Shown in pieces: positions 53,883-62,533 of a DNA stretch of 64,000 nucleotides. The notes below the pieces were generated by a model, which ran no database searches, had not been told where the DNA came from, and saw only the letters and a list, made by a program, of their open reading frames with translations. This DNA comes from Nonomuraea soli (GTDB taxonomy: Bacteria; Actinomycetota; Actinomycetes; Streptosporangiales; Streptosporangiaceae): NCBI RefSeq assembly GCF_013761175.1, contig NZ_JACDUR010000002.1:1122816-1186815 (forward strand), read 5' to 3'. Position numbers and translations under genes: made by a program. How positions within the stretch are numbered: position 1 is the first letter of the stretch; every line of letters begins with the position of its first letter.

Positions 53883-54776
53883 ATGACGATCACCTTCGGC
53901 GCCGGTGTGTCCTCCGCGGTCGCGCTCGCCCAGCAGACTCTCGAGCTGACCGCGCAGGCCGACCGCGACGGACTCGACGTGTTCTCCGTCTCCGACCACC
54001 CCTACGTCGCCTCGCGGCTCGACGCCTACTCACTGGTCGGCATGGCACTGGGCCGGACCGACCGCATCGCGGGCCTGGTCAACGTCACCAACCTGCCGCT
54101 ACGGCCCGCGCCGATGCTGGCCCGCACCGTCACCTCGCTGACCGCGCTCAGCCAGGGCCGGCTGGTGCTGGGCATGGGCGCGGGCGGCGCCTGGGACGAG
54201 ATCGTGCGCCTGGGCGTGCCCCGCCTGGAACCCGCCGCGGCGGTGCGCGCCTTCGAAGAGGGCATCCGCCTCGTCCGCCTGCTGTCGGGCGGCGGAGGCC
54301 CGGTCACCTTCGACGGCGAGTTCTACCGCGTCGACGGGCTGCGACCGGCCGCCGCGACCCCCGCCCCGGTCTGGACCGGCTCCAACGGGCCGCGCTCCCT
54401 GGCCGTCACCGGCCGCGTCGCCGACGGCTGGATCCCCGGGCACGCCGCCGACTGGCTCAGCGAGCGCTACCGCACCTCGCGCCCCATCATCGACCGCGCC
54501 GCCGAGGAGGCCGGCCGCGACCCCCGCCAGGTGCGCACCGTCTACAACCTGCCCGGCGTCATCACCCCCCGCCCGCTGGCCGCCACCCGCGACCACGACG
54601 GCCGCTGGATCGGCGGCTCGGCCGGGCAGTGGATCGAGGAGCTCACCGGCGCGGTGCTGGAACACGGCGCGTCGGGGTTCATCTACTTCGCACCCGACGA
54701 GGCGGCCTCCAAGGACGCCGTCGCGGCCTGGGCCCGCGAGGTGGTGCCAGGGGTACGGCAGGCCGTCGGGTCGTGA
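53883..54776 (+). CDS. LLM class flavin-dependent oxidoreductase
   Basis: 297 residues, TIM barrel of the luciferase-like/F420 group: DRDGLDVFSVSDHPYVASRLDAYSLVGMALGRTDRIAGLVNVTNLPLRPAPMLARTVTSLTALSQGRLVLGMGAGG. Uses FMN or F420; the substrate is unknown. An upstream in-frame start is possible, but the ATG at 53883 fits the homology. Confidence 0.88.
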   Translation: MTITFGAGVSSAVALAQQTLELTAQADRDGLDVFSVSDHPYVASRLDAYSLVGMALGRTDRIAGLVNVTNLPLRPAPMLARTVTSLTALSQGRLVLGMGAGGAWDEIVRLGVPRLEPAAAVRAFEEGIRLVRLLSGGGGPVTFDGEFYRVDGLRPAAATPAPVWTGSNGPRSLAVTGRVADGWIPGHAADWLSERYRTSRPIIDRAAEEAGRDPRQVRTVYNLPGVITPRPLAATRDHDGRWIGGSAGQWIEELTGAVLEHGASGFIYFAPDEAASKDAVAAWAREVVPGVRQAVGS

Positions 54777-54986
54777 CGTGGAGGGGAGCTGTCGGAGTAC
54801 GGGTCTGCGCCGTCAGCCGCAGTATCGCCTCCTGCCGCGGAACGGCGGAGCACTCATCCGGTCCGCTCCCCTCCTTAAGGCCCCGCAGTCGAAAACCGAG
54901 TACAGGGTTACTCATGACCGATCGCGCCTGAGCCGGTGATGTTAAGGGAGTTCAGCCCGTATCACCGAGGAAGCGCAGGAGCGATC
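54777..54986. other. Gene-free gap before the lectin gene
   Basis: I recognise no gene, hairpin or repeat in these 210 bp. The part 54890-54960 is somewhat AT-richer (AAAACCGAGTACAGGGTTAC) and could hold the promoter of the following gene, but no clear -35/-10 pair was seen. Confidence 0.4.
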
Positions 54987-55562
54987 ATGAGTGGTAGGCG
55001 ATTCGCCGTAGCCGTAGCGTCAGCCGGTCTGCTGGCTGGCACGCTCTGCGTGCCAGCCTCGGCGGTGGCGTCGACGCCGTCGGCCGGCCCGGTGTACTGG
55101 TACCAGATCGTGGCTCAGCACAGCGGAAAGTGCCTGGACGTGGCGCACGCCAAAACGGGGCACGCCGCCAACGTCATCCAGGGCACCTGCGCTCCCCGCG
55201 GCACCGGCTACAACCAGCAGTGGCGCATCGTCGACAGCGGCGCCTCCGGCACCTACATCCGCCTCATCGCCCGGCACAGCGGCCTGTGCCTCGATGTCGC
55301 CCATGCCAGCACCAAACACGGCGCCAACGTCCTTCAAGGCGTCTGCGGCGGGCCGGCCGCCTACAACCAGCAATGGCGCATCGAATACATGAAGATCGAC
55401 GGCACCGCCCGCATCCGCGCCCGGCACAGCGGAAGCTGTCTGGACGTGGCCAACGCCCGCCTTGAGCACGGCGCCAACGTCATTCAAGCCACCTGCGGCG
55501 GGCCCGGATCGGGAAACAACCAGCTGTGGCGCTTCCGGCAGGTCGGCGTCAGCTGGGAGTAG
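54987..55562 (+). CDS. Secreted RICIN-type beta-trefoil lectin
   Basis: 191 residues. Signal peptide (residues 1-35, ending ASAVAS), then three beta-trefoil repeats, each with the S-G-x-C-L-D-V-A core (HSGKCLDVAHAKTGHAANVIQGTC, HSGLCLDVAHASTKHGANVLQGVC, HSGSCLDVANARLEHGANVIQATC) and QQWR/QLWR. It should bind sugars outside the cell; no catalytic domain is attached. ATG at 54987 follows GCAGGAGCG. Confidence 0.9.
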   Translation: MSGRRFAVAVASAGLLAGTLCVPASAVASTPSAGPVYWYQIVAQHSGKCLDVAHAKTGHAANVIQGTCAPRGTGYNQQWRIVDSGASGTYIRLIARHSGLCLDVAHASTKHGANVLQGVCGGPAAYNQQWRIEYMKIDGTARIRARHSGSCLDVANARLEHGANVIQATCGGPGSGNNQLWRFRQVGVSWE

Positions 55563-55727
55563 GATCCGGCGGCCCCGGCAAGGGGCTGGTCGTCTCACTA
55601 CGCAGCACGTGTCGCCGCAGGCTTCGCCCGCCGCGTCATCGGCCAAGGCCACGGCACCGAACTTCTCAACCTCACGGCTGGAGGAGCGCCGGGCAGGTCC
55701 AGCACCTGAGCCTGCGTCGGAGGCGGA

Positions 55728-56372
55728 GTGACGATGGTCAGCGTTACCGACACCGGTGCGGTCGACTACGTGGACGATCGTCACTGCTCCTGCTGCGGCG
55801 TCCTGATCGGCATCGCCGACCGCGCCTCCTACCACGCCTTCAAGCACGACGTCAGCGGCGCCGCCTGCGTGGCCCTCCGCTCGCGACGATCAGACGGGAT
55901 CCCTGCGGCGCCGTCCAGCCCTTTCAGGAAACAACTCCTTGCGCGTCTCGACTCCCACCTGGCCGAGCGGCTTCCTGATGGGGCGGGCTACCGGAGGCCC
56001 TGCTGGTCCAGCCAGGTGGCGATCGCCGCGGCGATCGCTTCCGGCTGGTCCTCCGCCGCGTGGTGCCCCGCTGGGCCGCAGTGTTCGACCCGCAGGCCCG
56101 CGACGTTGTCCTTGCACCATGCGGCGACCTCCGCAGTGATGAGCAGCGTGGGTGAGGAATCGAAGGTGAGCAGGAGCTTGGGGACATCCCGGCTGTCGGC
56201 CAGCCACGCTCCGTACGCGCTGATCCTGGCGGTCACGTCGGCGGGGTCGCCGTCGATCGGCAGCGACCGGGTCCAGTTCAGCAGGGGGCGGCGACTGTCT
56301 CGTGTGGGGTACGGCAGGCGGTACGCGTCGAGGTCCTCGGCTCCGAGCGGGTTCAGCACTCCCCCGGTGTAG
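55728..56372 (+). CDS. Doubtful Cys-motif reading frame, overlapping the dehalogenase gene
   Basis: Up to 214 residues (GTG at 55728; ATG at 55734). The first 55 residues (RHCSCCGVLIGIADRASYHAFKHDVSGAACVAL) look like a small zinc-finger protein, with CxxC-like cysteines like the gene at 16056. The remaining part overlaps the dehalogenase gene antisense and has no protein-like pattern. It may be a real small gene that lost its stop, or chance. Confidence 0.3.
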   Translation: MTMVSVTDTGAVDYVDDRHCSCCGVLIGIADRASYHAFKHDVSGAACVALRSRRSDGIPAAPSSPFRKQLLARLDSHLAERLPDGAGYRRPCWSSQVAIAAAIASGWSSAAWCPAGPQCSTRRPATLSLHHAATSAVMSSVGEESKVSRSLGTSRLSASHAPYALILAVTSAGSPSIGSDRVQFSRGRRLSRVGYGRRYASRSSAPSGFSTPPV

Positions 56373-56842
56373 GCGGCCTCGACGAAGAAGTGCGTGTCGA
56401 GCACCAGCGCCTCGCCCTCGGCGGTGCGGAACCGCGCGGTGTGGGCGCGAGCTTGCTCGGAGAGTTCGCTTGAGTCGATCGGCCGCACGATCGTCTCGAA
56501 GAAGGCCACGCCACGCACCCTGCCGGGGTTCCGGGCTGCCCAGTCGAAGGCGAGCGCGCCGCCCCAGTCGTGGCCGACGAGCACGATGTCGTCCAGGCCG
56601 AGGGCGTCGAAGAAGGCGTCCAGGTAGCGGGCGTGGTCGGCGAAGCGGTAGTCGCCGACCGGCTTGCCCGAGCGGCCCATGCCGATGAGGTCAGGGGCGA
56701 TCAGCCGTCCCGCGCCGGCCAGCGGGAGGATCGTGCGCCACATGTGGGAGGAGGAGGGGTTGCCGTGCAGGAAGACGACGGTGGCTCCGCTGCCGTGGTC
56801 TTCGTAGTGAATCGTCGAATCGAGGACGTCGATGCTGGGCAT
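55988..56842 (-). CDS. Haloalkane dehalogenase (HLD-II-like)
   Basis: 284 residues. The full catalytic set of DhaA/LinB-type dehalogenases is visible: Asn28 (HGNPSSSHMW), nucleophile Asp92 and Trp93 (GHDWGG), Glu116 (FFETIVRP) and His260 (GPAGHHAAED). Such enzymes replace a halogen on an alkane by hydroxyl. The natural substrate is unknown. It starts 18 bp after the stop of a MarR-type gene and probably shares its transcript. Confidence 0.9.
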   Translation of the reverse strand: MPSIDVLDSTIHYEDHGSGATVVFLHGNPSSSHMWRTILPLAGAGRLIAPDLIGMGRSGKPVGDYRFADHARYLDAFFDALGLDDIVLVGHDWGGALAFDWAARNPGRVRGVAFFETIVRPIDSSELSEQARAHTARFRTAEGEALVLDTHFFVEAAYTGGVLNPLGAEDLDAYRLPYPTRDSRRPLLNWTRSLPIDGDPADVTARISAYGAWLADSRDVPKLLLTFDSSPTLLITAEVAAWCKDNVAGLRVEHCGPAGHHAAEDQPEAIAAAIATWLDQQGLR

Positions 56843-56860
56843 GGTGGGCGCTTTCTGTCT

Positions 56861-57313
56861 TCAGCCGGCGAACAGCACGCCGTTGGCCCTGGCCAGGACG
56901 GTGTTGAGCACGCGGGCGGCGACGGCGAGGTCCTCGGCGGGCAGGTCGCCCCACAGCCTCTGGATGATCGGGCCGAGCGCGGTGCGCACCTGGGTCCACT
57001 GCTGCTGACCGGTCTCGCTGACCTGAACGTCGCCGCCTTCGCCGCCCTCCTTCAGCAGGCCCGCGGCGGTCAACTCGGCGATGCGCTCGGCCACGGACGC
57101 CTCGCTGAACTTCGTGGCCTTGCTGACCTTGCCGATGAGCTCGGCGCGGTCGATGGTCCCGCCGCTCACCGAGGTCAGCGTGAGCGTGACCCACTGGGGT
57201 TCGGTGATGCCGGTTCCGTCGAGCTGACGCTCCAGGATCGCGTTGAGGGTCTTCTCGGTCTGGCCGATGAGCGCGGTGCCGAAGGGCAGGGTGGGTGCCA
57301 TGACTCCATCCAA
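56861..57313 (-). CDS. MarR-type winged-helix regulator
   Basis: Up to 150 residues. Winged-helix core: GGTIDRAELIGKVSKATKFSEASVAERIAELTAAGLLKEGGEGGDVQVSETGQQQWTQVRTAL. ATG at 57313; the ATG at 57301 (MAPTLPFG) is equally likely. Same operon as the dehalogenase, which it may regulate. Confidence 0.8.
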   Translation of the reverse strand: MDGVMAPTLPFGTALIGQTEKTLNAILERQLDGTGITEPQWVTLTLTSVSGGTIDRAELIGKVSKATKFSEASVAERIAELTAAGLLKEGGEGGDVQVSETGQQQWTQVRTALGPIIQRLWGDLPAEDLAVAARVLNTVLARANGVLFAG

Positions 57314-57360
57314 TCCAGCAAAATAGAACGTTTGTCTGATTAACTGTCGGGCTTCGCGGA

Positions 57361-57774
57361 TCAGCTCGCGCGGGTCCAGAGCGGGGTGATCCGCTGCTCA
57401 CGGAATCGCCAGCCCGCGGGCGTCCGCACCGCGATGCCCCCCATGCGCAGACCGCCGGTGAAGTGGGGCGCCTGGCCATCGCGGTAGTAGAACACGAGCG
57501 AGTAAGCAGAGACGGCAGCCTCGTCGCCGTCGATCTCCGCCAGCAGGTCGGTGGTCAGGTGCTGGGCTTGCTGCCCCTCGACCTCGCTCTTGCGCATGAA
57601 GTCGACGACGTTGTCGATGCCGCGCAGTTCGCCTCCACGAGGCGAGTGCACCGCCACGTCGTCGGCGAAGACGGTGTCCGCATCCGCCCAGCGCTTCTCG
57701 TCGAGCAGGCGGGCGAAGCGGGCGAACAGATCGGCGATCTCGATGCGGTCGGCGACTGCGGTGTTGGTGGACAC
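57361..57774 (-). CDS. SnoaL-like protein
   Basis: 137 residues: IADLFARFARLLDEKRWADADTVFADDVAVHSPRGGELRG, LTTDLLAEIDGDEAAVSAYSLVFYY and PAGWRFREQRITPLWTRA. Typical NTF2-fold ring-modifying or binding protein. GTG at 57774 has AGAGGA upstream; the longer ATG at 57789 would use no clear site. Divergent from a MarR gene across duplicated operators. Confidence 0.78.
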   Translation of the reverse strand: MSTNTAVADRIEIADLFARFARLLDEKRWADADTVFADDVAVHSPRGGELRGIDNVVDFMRKSEVEGQQAQHLTTDLLAEIDGDEAAVSAYSLVFYYRDGQAPHFTGGLRMGGIAVRTPAGWRFREQRITPLWTRAS

Positions 57775-57799
57775 AGCATCCTCTTTCATTAGTGAAATT

Positions 57800-57859
57800 A
57801 ACGTTTCTAAGCCAAACGTTTGCGACGTGAACGAATCTACATCGTTAGTAGGACTAACG
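57800..57859. promoter_or_regulatory. Two inverted repeats between the SnoaL-like gene and the MarR gene
   Basis: AACGTTT-N7-AAACGTT at 57800-57820 and CGTTAGT-AGG-ACTAACG at 57843-57859. Both lie in the 107-bp divergent region, with AT-rich flanks. They are likely operators for the MarR protein encoded at 57882 and perhaps the one at 57313. Confidence 0.6.
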
Positions 57860-57881
57860 CAACAGGGGTAAGATCGGCGGC

Positions 57882-58379
57882 ATGACCAGCAGAGCCGACG
57901 CCTCGGACATGCCACACGACGGCGAGACGAAGACGCCGGACAGACTGCGCCGACGAGCCAGCCGCCTCCTGTCCGGCCTGACCGCACAGTCGGACCGGCT
58001 GGTGAACGAAGGACTGGCCGAGGTCGACGCCCGCAAGTGGCACTACGCCGTGCTGGCCTCGTTGCAGGAGCACGGCCCGGGCAGCCAGGCGACACTGAGC
58101 CGGCGCACCGGCATCTACCGCAGCGACATGGTCGGAGTCCTCAACGAGCTGGCCGAGCGCGACCTCATCGAACGGACGCCGGATCCCGACGACCGCCGCC
58201 GCAACGTCATCACGATCACCACCAGGGGCCGCCAGCGCCTGCGCCGCCTCGACCAGGTCCTTGACGACCTCCACGACGAGCTGCTCGCCCCGCTCGCTCC
58301 CGCCGAACGCGACCAGTTCGTCCAGCTGCTCACTCGCCTGCTGGACCACCACAGGCACACACCGGAGCCCCACGGGTAG
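57882..58379 (+). CDS. MarR-family transcriptional regulator
   Basis: 165 residues. Winged-helix DNA-binding core: KWHYAVLASLQEHGPGSQATLSRRTGIYRSDMVGVLNELAERDLIERTPDPDDRRRNVITITTRGRQRLRRL, with the DDRR wing typical of MarR. Divergent operators upstream suggest autoregulation and control of the SnoaL-like gene. Confidence 0.92.
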   Translation: MTSRADASDMPHDGETKTPDRLRRRASRLLSGLTAQSDRLVNEGLAEVDARKWHYAVLASLQEHGPGSQATLSRRTGIYRSDMVGVLNELAERDLIERTPDPDDRRRNVITITTRGRQRLRRLDQVLDDLHDELLAPLAPAERDQFVQLLTRLLDHHRHTPEPHG

Positions 58380-58636
58380 GGATCAATGCCATCCAGGGGC
58401 TGTCCCGGCCGGTGCCGCACCTGGTCACGCTCGGCGCGGACCTTGGGAGCGGAAGACCGGCCTGCACGTGATCGAGCAGGCCATCCACACCGAGACCTCC
58501 GAGAGGCACAGGAGCTGTGTGACGGCCCGGCGTGGCCTGACTGGCCGGACTTCGAGCTCTCAGTCCTCCCTCTGGGGCAGGTCTTCCGAGCACCCTCCAA
58601 CGCCTTGGCATCCGACCGCCTCGACCGCGCCGGCCG
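58380..58636. other. Gap without a recognisable gene
   Basis: 257 bp between the MarR gene and the end of the convergent FAD monooxygenase gene. Neither strand shows a convincing reading frame, RNA gene or hairpin. A short stretch around 58390-58460 is compatible with a degraded gene remnant, but I could not identify it. Confidence 0.4.
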
Positions 58637-59791
58637 TCACGTCGGGACCTGCCACATGGTGGCCAGCCGCCGGGTGGCCAGGCGGCGCGGCACCGCGCGC
58701 AGCAGGGTGTCGCGTGTCCACGCCGTGACGCCGGTGCGGGACATGAGCCACCCCTGCCGCGAGGAGGCCTCCATCATGCGGCTGGTCGGCGGGCGCCGCT
58801 CGGCGTCGTAGCGCAGCAGCCGCCCCGCCACCTCGCCCGGCACCGCCCCGGCCAGGCGCCGGGTCAGGGCGGCGGCGTCCTCGAAGGCCTGGCTGGCGCC
58901 CTGCCCCAGGTCGGGCGTCATGGCGTGGGCGGCATCGCCCAGCAGCGCGATCCGCCCGGCGGCGAACGACGGCAGCGGCACCGCCAGCCGGGCGATCGCG
59001 TCCACGTACACCTCGGACGGCGCGGTGGCGGCGATGATCGCCGGGACGGCCGGGTGCCAGTCGGCCATCAGCGCCAGCATCTGTTCGCGTGCCTGCTCGG
59101 GGGCGGGTGGCGGGCCGGTCAGCGCGCAGTCGGTGAACCAGTAGACCTCGCCCCCGGGCAGCGGGAACAGGCCGAACAGCGCCCCGGTACGGCGGTCGAC
59201 CAGGATGTTGGTCATCAGGCCGTCCACCGCCAGGCCGGAAGGCAGGGAGGCCGTGCCGCGCAGGTCCAGCCGCCCGGCCCGCCTGAGGCCGGGGTGGTCG
59301 GGGAACAGGCGGGCGCGCAGCACGCTGCCGATGCCGTCGGCCACCACGACCGCGTCGGCCACGGCGACGTCCCGGCCGCCGCCGACCAGGCGCACGCCGC
59401 CGGGCTCGTCGCGCAGGTCGTCGACGGCGGTGGCGGTGCGCAGCAGCTCGGGCGGCAGCGGGGCGCGCAGCGACCGGTGCAGCTCCGTCCTGCTCACCGT
59501 GACGGCGGCGCCCACCTGCCGCTGGGCCCGGCCCAGGTCGGTGACCAGCAGCGGACGGCCACGCCAGTCGCGCAGCCCGCCGTGGCCGGTGGCCGTCGGC
59601 ACCGAGCGCAGGTAGCCGGCCAGGCCCAGCTCGTCGAGCGCGCGCACCCCGGTGGGCAGGACGACGATCGCGGTGCCCGCCTCGCGCAGTTCCGGGGCAC
59701 GTTCGAACACGGTCACCTCGTGGCCGTTCCGGTGCAGCCCCGCCGCGGCCGCCAGGCCGCCGAGCCCGGCGCCCACCACTGCGACGCGCAT
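58637..59791 (-). CDS. FAD-dependent monooxygenase (group A)
   Basis: 384 residues. FAD-binding GxGxxG in VVGAGLGGLAAAAGLHRNGHEV, the DG motif (VVADGIGS) and the GD motif ALLGDAAHAMTPDLGQGASQAFEDA. Related to salicylate hydroxylase/TetX-like enzymes. Start ATG at 59791 follows a strong GGAGGTGG site. Divergent from a TetR gene, which probably represses it. Confidence 0.92.
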   Translation of the reverse strand: MRVAVVGAGLGGLAAAAGLHRNGHEVTVFERAPELREAGTAIVVLPTGVRALDELGLAGYLRSVPTATGHGGLRDWRGRPLLVTDLGRAQRQVGAAVTVSRTELHRSLRAPLPPELLRTATAVDDLRDEPGGVRLVGGGRDVAVADAVVVADGIGSVLRARLFPDHPGLRRAGRLDLRGTASLPSGLAVDGLMTNILVDRRTGALFGLFPLPGGEVYWFTDCALTGPPPAPEQAREQMLALMADWHPAVPAIIAATAPSEVYVDAIARLAVPLPSFAAGRIALLGDAAHAMTPDLGQGASQAFEDAAALTRRLAGAVPGEVAGRLLRYDAERRPPTSRMMEASSRQGWLMSRTGVTAWTRDTLLRAVPRRLATRRLATMWQVPT

Positions 59792-59817
59792 GGTCACCAC
59801 CTCCATTCACTACGATG

Positions 59818-59844
59818 GTACTAGTACGCTTACCGCTATATCAT
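59818..59844. promoter_or_regulatory. Palindrome and -10 box between the FAD monooxygenase and the TetR gene
   Basis: GTACTAGTAC at 59818-59827 is a perfect palindrome. TATCAT (59839-59844) fits a -10 that would place transcription start about 7 bp later, at the GTG of the TetR gene (59851), so its mRNA may be leaderless. Confidence 0.5.
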
Positions 59845-59850
59845 GGAGAG

Positions 59851-60465
59851 GTGCCGCCGACCAACCCCGCCCGCCGCAGGGCCCTCGCCGACGCCGCCAT
59901 CGAGCTGCTGGCCGCCTCCGGCGTGCACGGGGTGACGCATCGGGCCGTCGAGCAGGCCGCCGCCCTGCCGACCGGAACGGCCTCCAACTACTTCCGCAGC
60001 CGCGAGGCGCTGCTGGTGGCGGCGGCCGAGCGCATCGTCGAGCTGCACCGCGCCGACATGGACGAGGCGGCGGGACGCCACGACGCCGCCGGCCGTACCG
60101 GCCTCGAAGAGCAGCTGGCCGACCTGATCGCCGGCTCGCTGTACGGCGCGGCGACCAGGTTGCGCGGCCGCTATCTGGCGATCTTCGAGCTGCAGCTCGA
60201 AGCCGGCAGGCGCCCGGCACTCGCCCACGCGATGGCGGGCCTGCAGGAGGTGTCGCTGCGCTTCACCGCCGACCACCACGCCCAGCTGGGGCTCGCCGTG
60301 CCCGCCCCGGCGGTGCCCACGCTGATCACCTTGTACGGCGGGGCGCTGTTCACGCTGGTGACGATGCCGCCCGAGCACGTCAGCCGTGACGGGGCGCAGG
60401 CGATCGCCGAAGCGATCGTGCGCGGCGCGCTGGATCAGCGCGCGCCGCGAAACGAGCGCCGGTAG
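59851..60465 (+). CDS. TetR-family repressor
   Basis: 204 residues. HTH: RRRALADAAIELLAASGVHGVTHRAVEQAAALPTGTASNYFRSREALL; variable ligand domain afterwards. GTG at 59851 is chosen as a likely leaderless start; a longer frame begins at 59815 but crosses the operator. Divergent from the FAD monooxygenase, the usual layout for a repressor and its drug-modifying target. Its end overlaps the convergent AraC gene by 31 bp. Confidence 0.85.
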   Translation: MPPTNPARRRALADAAIELLAASGVHGVTHRAVEQAAALPTGTASNYFRSREALLVAAAERIVELHRADMDEAAGRHDAAGRTGLEEQLADLIAGSLYGAATRLRGRYLAIFELQLEAGRRPALAHAMAGLQEVSLRFTADHHAQLGLAVPAPAVPTLITLYGGALFTLVTMPPEHVSRDGAQAIAEAIVRGALDQRAPRNERR

Positions 60466-61394
60466 GTGTCGGGCGTGACCCCGACCATGCGCTTGAACTG
60501 CCGCCGCAGCGTCGTGGCCGTGCCCATCCCGGTGGAGCGCGCCACCGACTCGACGCTCTCCTCGGTGCTCTCCAGCAGTTCCTGCGCCCGGCGCACCCGC
60601 TGAGCCAGCAGCCACTGCAACGGCGCCTGCCCCGACACCGACCGGAACTGCCGGCCCAGATGCCGCGGGCTCATGTTCGCCCTGCGCGCCAGGTCGGCCA
60701 CAGTCAACGGCCGCTCCAGCCGCCCCAGCGCCCACGCCATCAGCTCGGCCAGCACGTGCTCGCCCTCGACCTGCACCGGCGCCGCGACGAACTGCGCCTG
60801 CCCTCCCGGCCGGTGCGGCGGCATGACCAGGCGCCGCGCCACCGAGTTGGCGATCGCCGCCCCGTGGTCGAGGTGCACCAGGTGCAGGCACAGATCGACG
60901 GCCGCCGCCTTGCCCGCGGCCGTCAGCACGCTGCCGTTGTCGGTGTACAGGACGTCCGGGTCGACGTCGGCCAGCGGATGGCGGGCCCGCAGCTCCTCGG
61001 CGTGCGCCCAGTGCGTCGTGGCCCGCCGCCCGTCCAGCAGCCCGGCCGCGCCGAGCACGAACGCCCCCGTGCACAGCGACGCCACCCGCGCGCCCGCCTG
61101 ATGCGCCGCGCGTACCGCCTCGACGACGTCGGCCGGCGGCGGCACGTCGACGTCGGCGCAGGCGGGCACGATCACCAGGTCGGCCGAGGCCACCCGGTCC
61201 AGCCCATGGGCGGGCTCGACCAGGAACGGCCCCACCCGCACCGGGCCGGGCCCGCACAGCAGCACCTCGTACCAGCCCTGGGCGGCTTCCCTCGGGGGGT
61301 TGCCGAAGATCTCGCAGGCGACTCCGAGCTCGAAGTGCAGCAGCTCGCCCGCGGCGATGATGGCGACAACCGGCATGTCCGAAAGTGTACGCAT
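60435..61394 (-). CDS. GlxA-type AraC-family regulator (DJ-1/PfpI domain + HTH)
   Basis: 319 residues. An N-terminal DJ-1/PfpI-like domain (VVAIIAAGELLHFELGVACEIFG, VIVPACADVDV, SLCTGAFVLGAAGLLDGRRATTHW) is followed by two AraC HTH motifs (LTVADLARRANMSPRHLGRQFRSVSGQAPLQWLLAQRVRRAQELLESTEESVESVARSTGMGTATTLRRQFKRMVGVTPDTYRRSF). It probably senses a small metabolite. The start at 61394 is tentative; ATG at 61376 is also possible. Confidence 0.88.
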   Translation of the reverse strand: MRTLSDMPVVAIIAAGELLHFELGVACEIFGNPPREAAQGWYEVLLCGPGPVRVGPFLVEPAHGLDRVASADLVIVPACADVDVPPPADVVEAVRAAHQAGARVASLCTGAFVLGAAGLLDGRRATTHWAHAEELRARHPLADVDPDVLYTDNGSVLTAAGKAAAVDLCLHLVHLDHGAAIANSVARRLVMPPHRPGGQAQFVAAPVQVEGEHVLAELMAWALGRLERPLTVADLARRANMSPRHLGRQFRSVSGQAPLQWLLAQRVRRAQELLESTEESVESVARSTGMGTATTLRRQFKRMVGVTPDTYRRSFRGAR

Positions 61395-61477
61395 GATGGC
61401 GTTTCGGACCATCACGGTCTCGCGGGGCCGCGCGCCAGACTGGGGTGACTTCCCGACCTTCGATGAACGGATGAACC

Positions 61478-62533
61478 ATGAGCACGACTGGCCCGGTAGC
61501 GGTGTACGGGGCGACGGGTCACACCGGCCGTTTCGTCGTGGCCGAACTACGGCGGCGCGGCATCGCGATCGTCCTGTCCGGCCGTGACGAGGCACGCCTG
61601 GACAAGCTGGCGGCAGAACTGGACGACCACAACGGCACGGGCGGTCCGACCACCGTGGCCACCGTGGCGGCCGCGTCCGCCGACGACCCGGCGGCGCTGG
61701 ACGCGGCCCTGGCCGGAGCGGCAGCGGTGATCAACTGCGCCGGGCCGTTCGCCGTCACCGGTGGCCCGCTCATCGAGGCCGCCCTGCGCGCCGACATCCC
61801 CTACGTCGACGTCGCCGCCGAGATCGAGGCCAACGCCGCCACCTTCGCCACCCACGCCGAGGCCGCCCGCCGGGCGGGCGTCGCGGTCGTGCCCGCCATG
61901 GCCTTCTACGGCGGCCTGGGCGACCTGCTGGCCACCGCGGCCCTCGACGGCGCGAGCTCCGCCGAGGAGGTCCATGTCGCCTACGGCCTCAGCAGCTGGC
62001 ACCCCACCCCCGGCACGCGGACGGCGGGCCAGGTCTCCCACGAGCGCCGCGCGGGCCGCCGGGTGCGCTACACCGCGGGTGCGCTGCAGTACCACGACGA
62101 CGCGCCCGTCCAGCAGGACTGGGACTTCCCCGAGCCGCTGGGGCGGCGCCCGGTCATCGCCGAGTTCAGCATGGCCGACATCGTCACCGTTCCCAGCCAC
62201 GTCGACGTCCCCGAGGTGCGCACCTCCATGATCGTGCAGGCCGCCCGCGACCTGGCCGACCAGGACACCCCCGCGCCGCTGGCCGCCGACGAGCAGGGCC
62301 GCTCCGACCAGACGTTCGTCGTCGACGTGCGCGTCCGCGTCGCGGGCCGGGAACGCCGCGCCGTCGCGCGCGGGCAGGACATCTACGCCGCCAGCGCCCC
62401 GCTGGCGGTGGAAGCGGTCGAGCGCCTGCTGACCGGCCGGGGCCGCACCACCGGCGTGGCCTCGGCCGGCGCGATGTTCGACGCGGCCGACTTCCTGCGG
62501 GCCCTGAGCCCGCACCTGTCGGTCAGCTGGTGA
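61478..62533 (+). CDS. Saccharopine-dehydrogenase-like NAD(P)-binding protein
   Basis: 351 residues. Rossmann start AVYGATGHTGRFVVAELRRRGIAIVLSGRDEARLDKLA, then AVINCAGPFAVTGGPLIEAALRADIPYVDVAAEI and VPAMAFYGGLGDLLATAA. Members are trans-acting enoyl reductases or related oxidoreductases. Substrate unknown. 83 bp from the divergent GlxA-type regulator. Confidence 0.85.
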   Translation: MSTTGPVAVYGATGHTGRFVVAELRRRGIAIVLSGRDEARLDKLAAELDDHNGTGGPTTVATVAAASADDPAALDAALAGAAAVINCAGPFAVTGGPLIEAALRADIPYVDVAAEIEANAATFATHAEAARRAGVAVVPAMAFYGGLGDLLATAALDGASSAEEVHVAYGLSSWHPTPGTRTAGQVSHERRAGRRVRYTAGALQYHDDAPVQQDWDFPEPLGRRPVIAEFSMADIVTVPSHVDVPEVRTSMIVQAARDLADQDTPAPLAADEQGRSDQTFVVDVRVRVAGRERRAVARGQDIYAASAPLAVEAVERLLTGRGRTTGVASAGAMFDAADFLRALSPHLSVSW

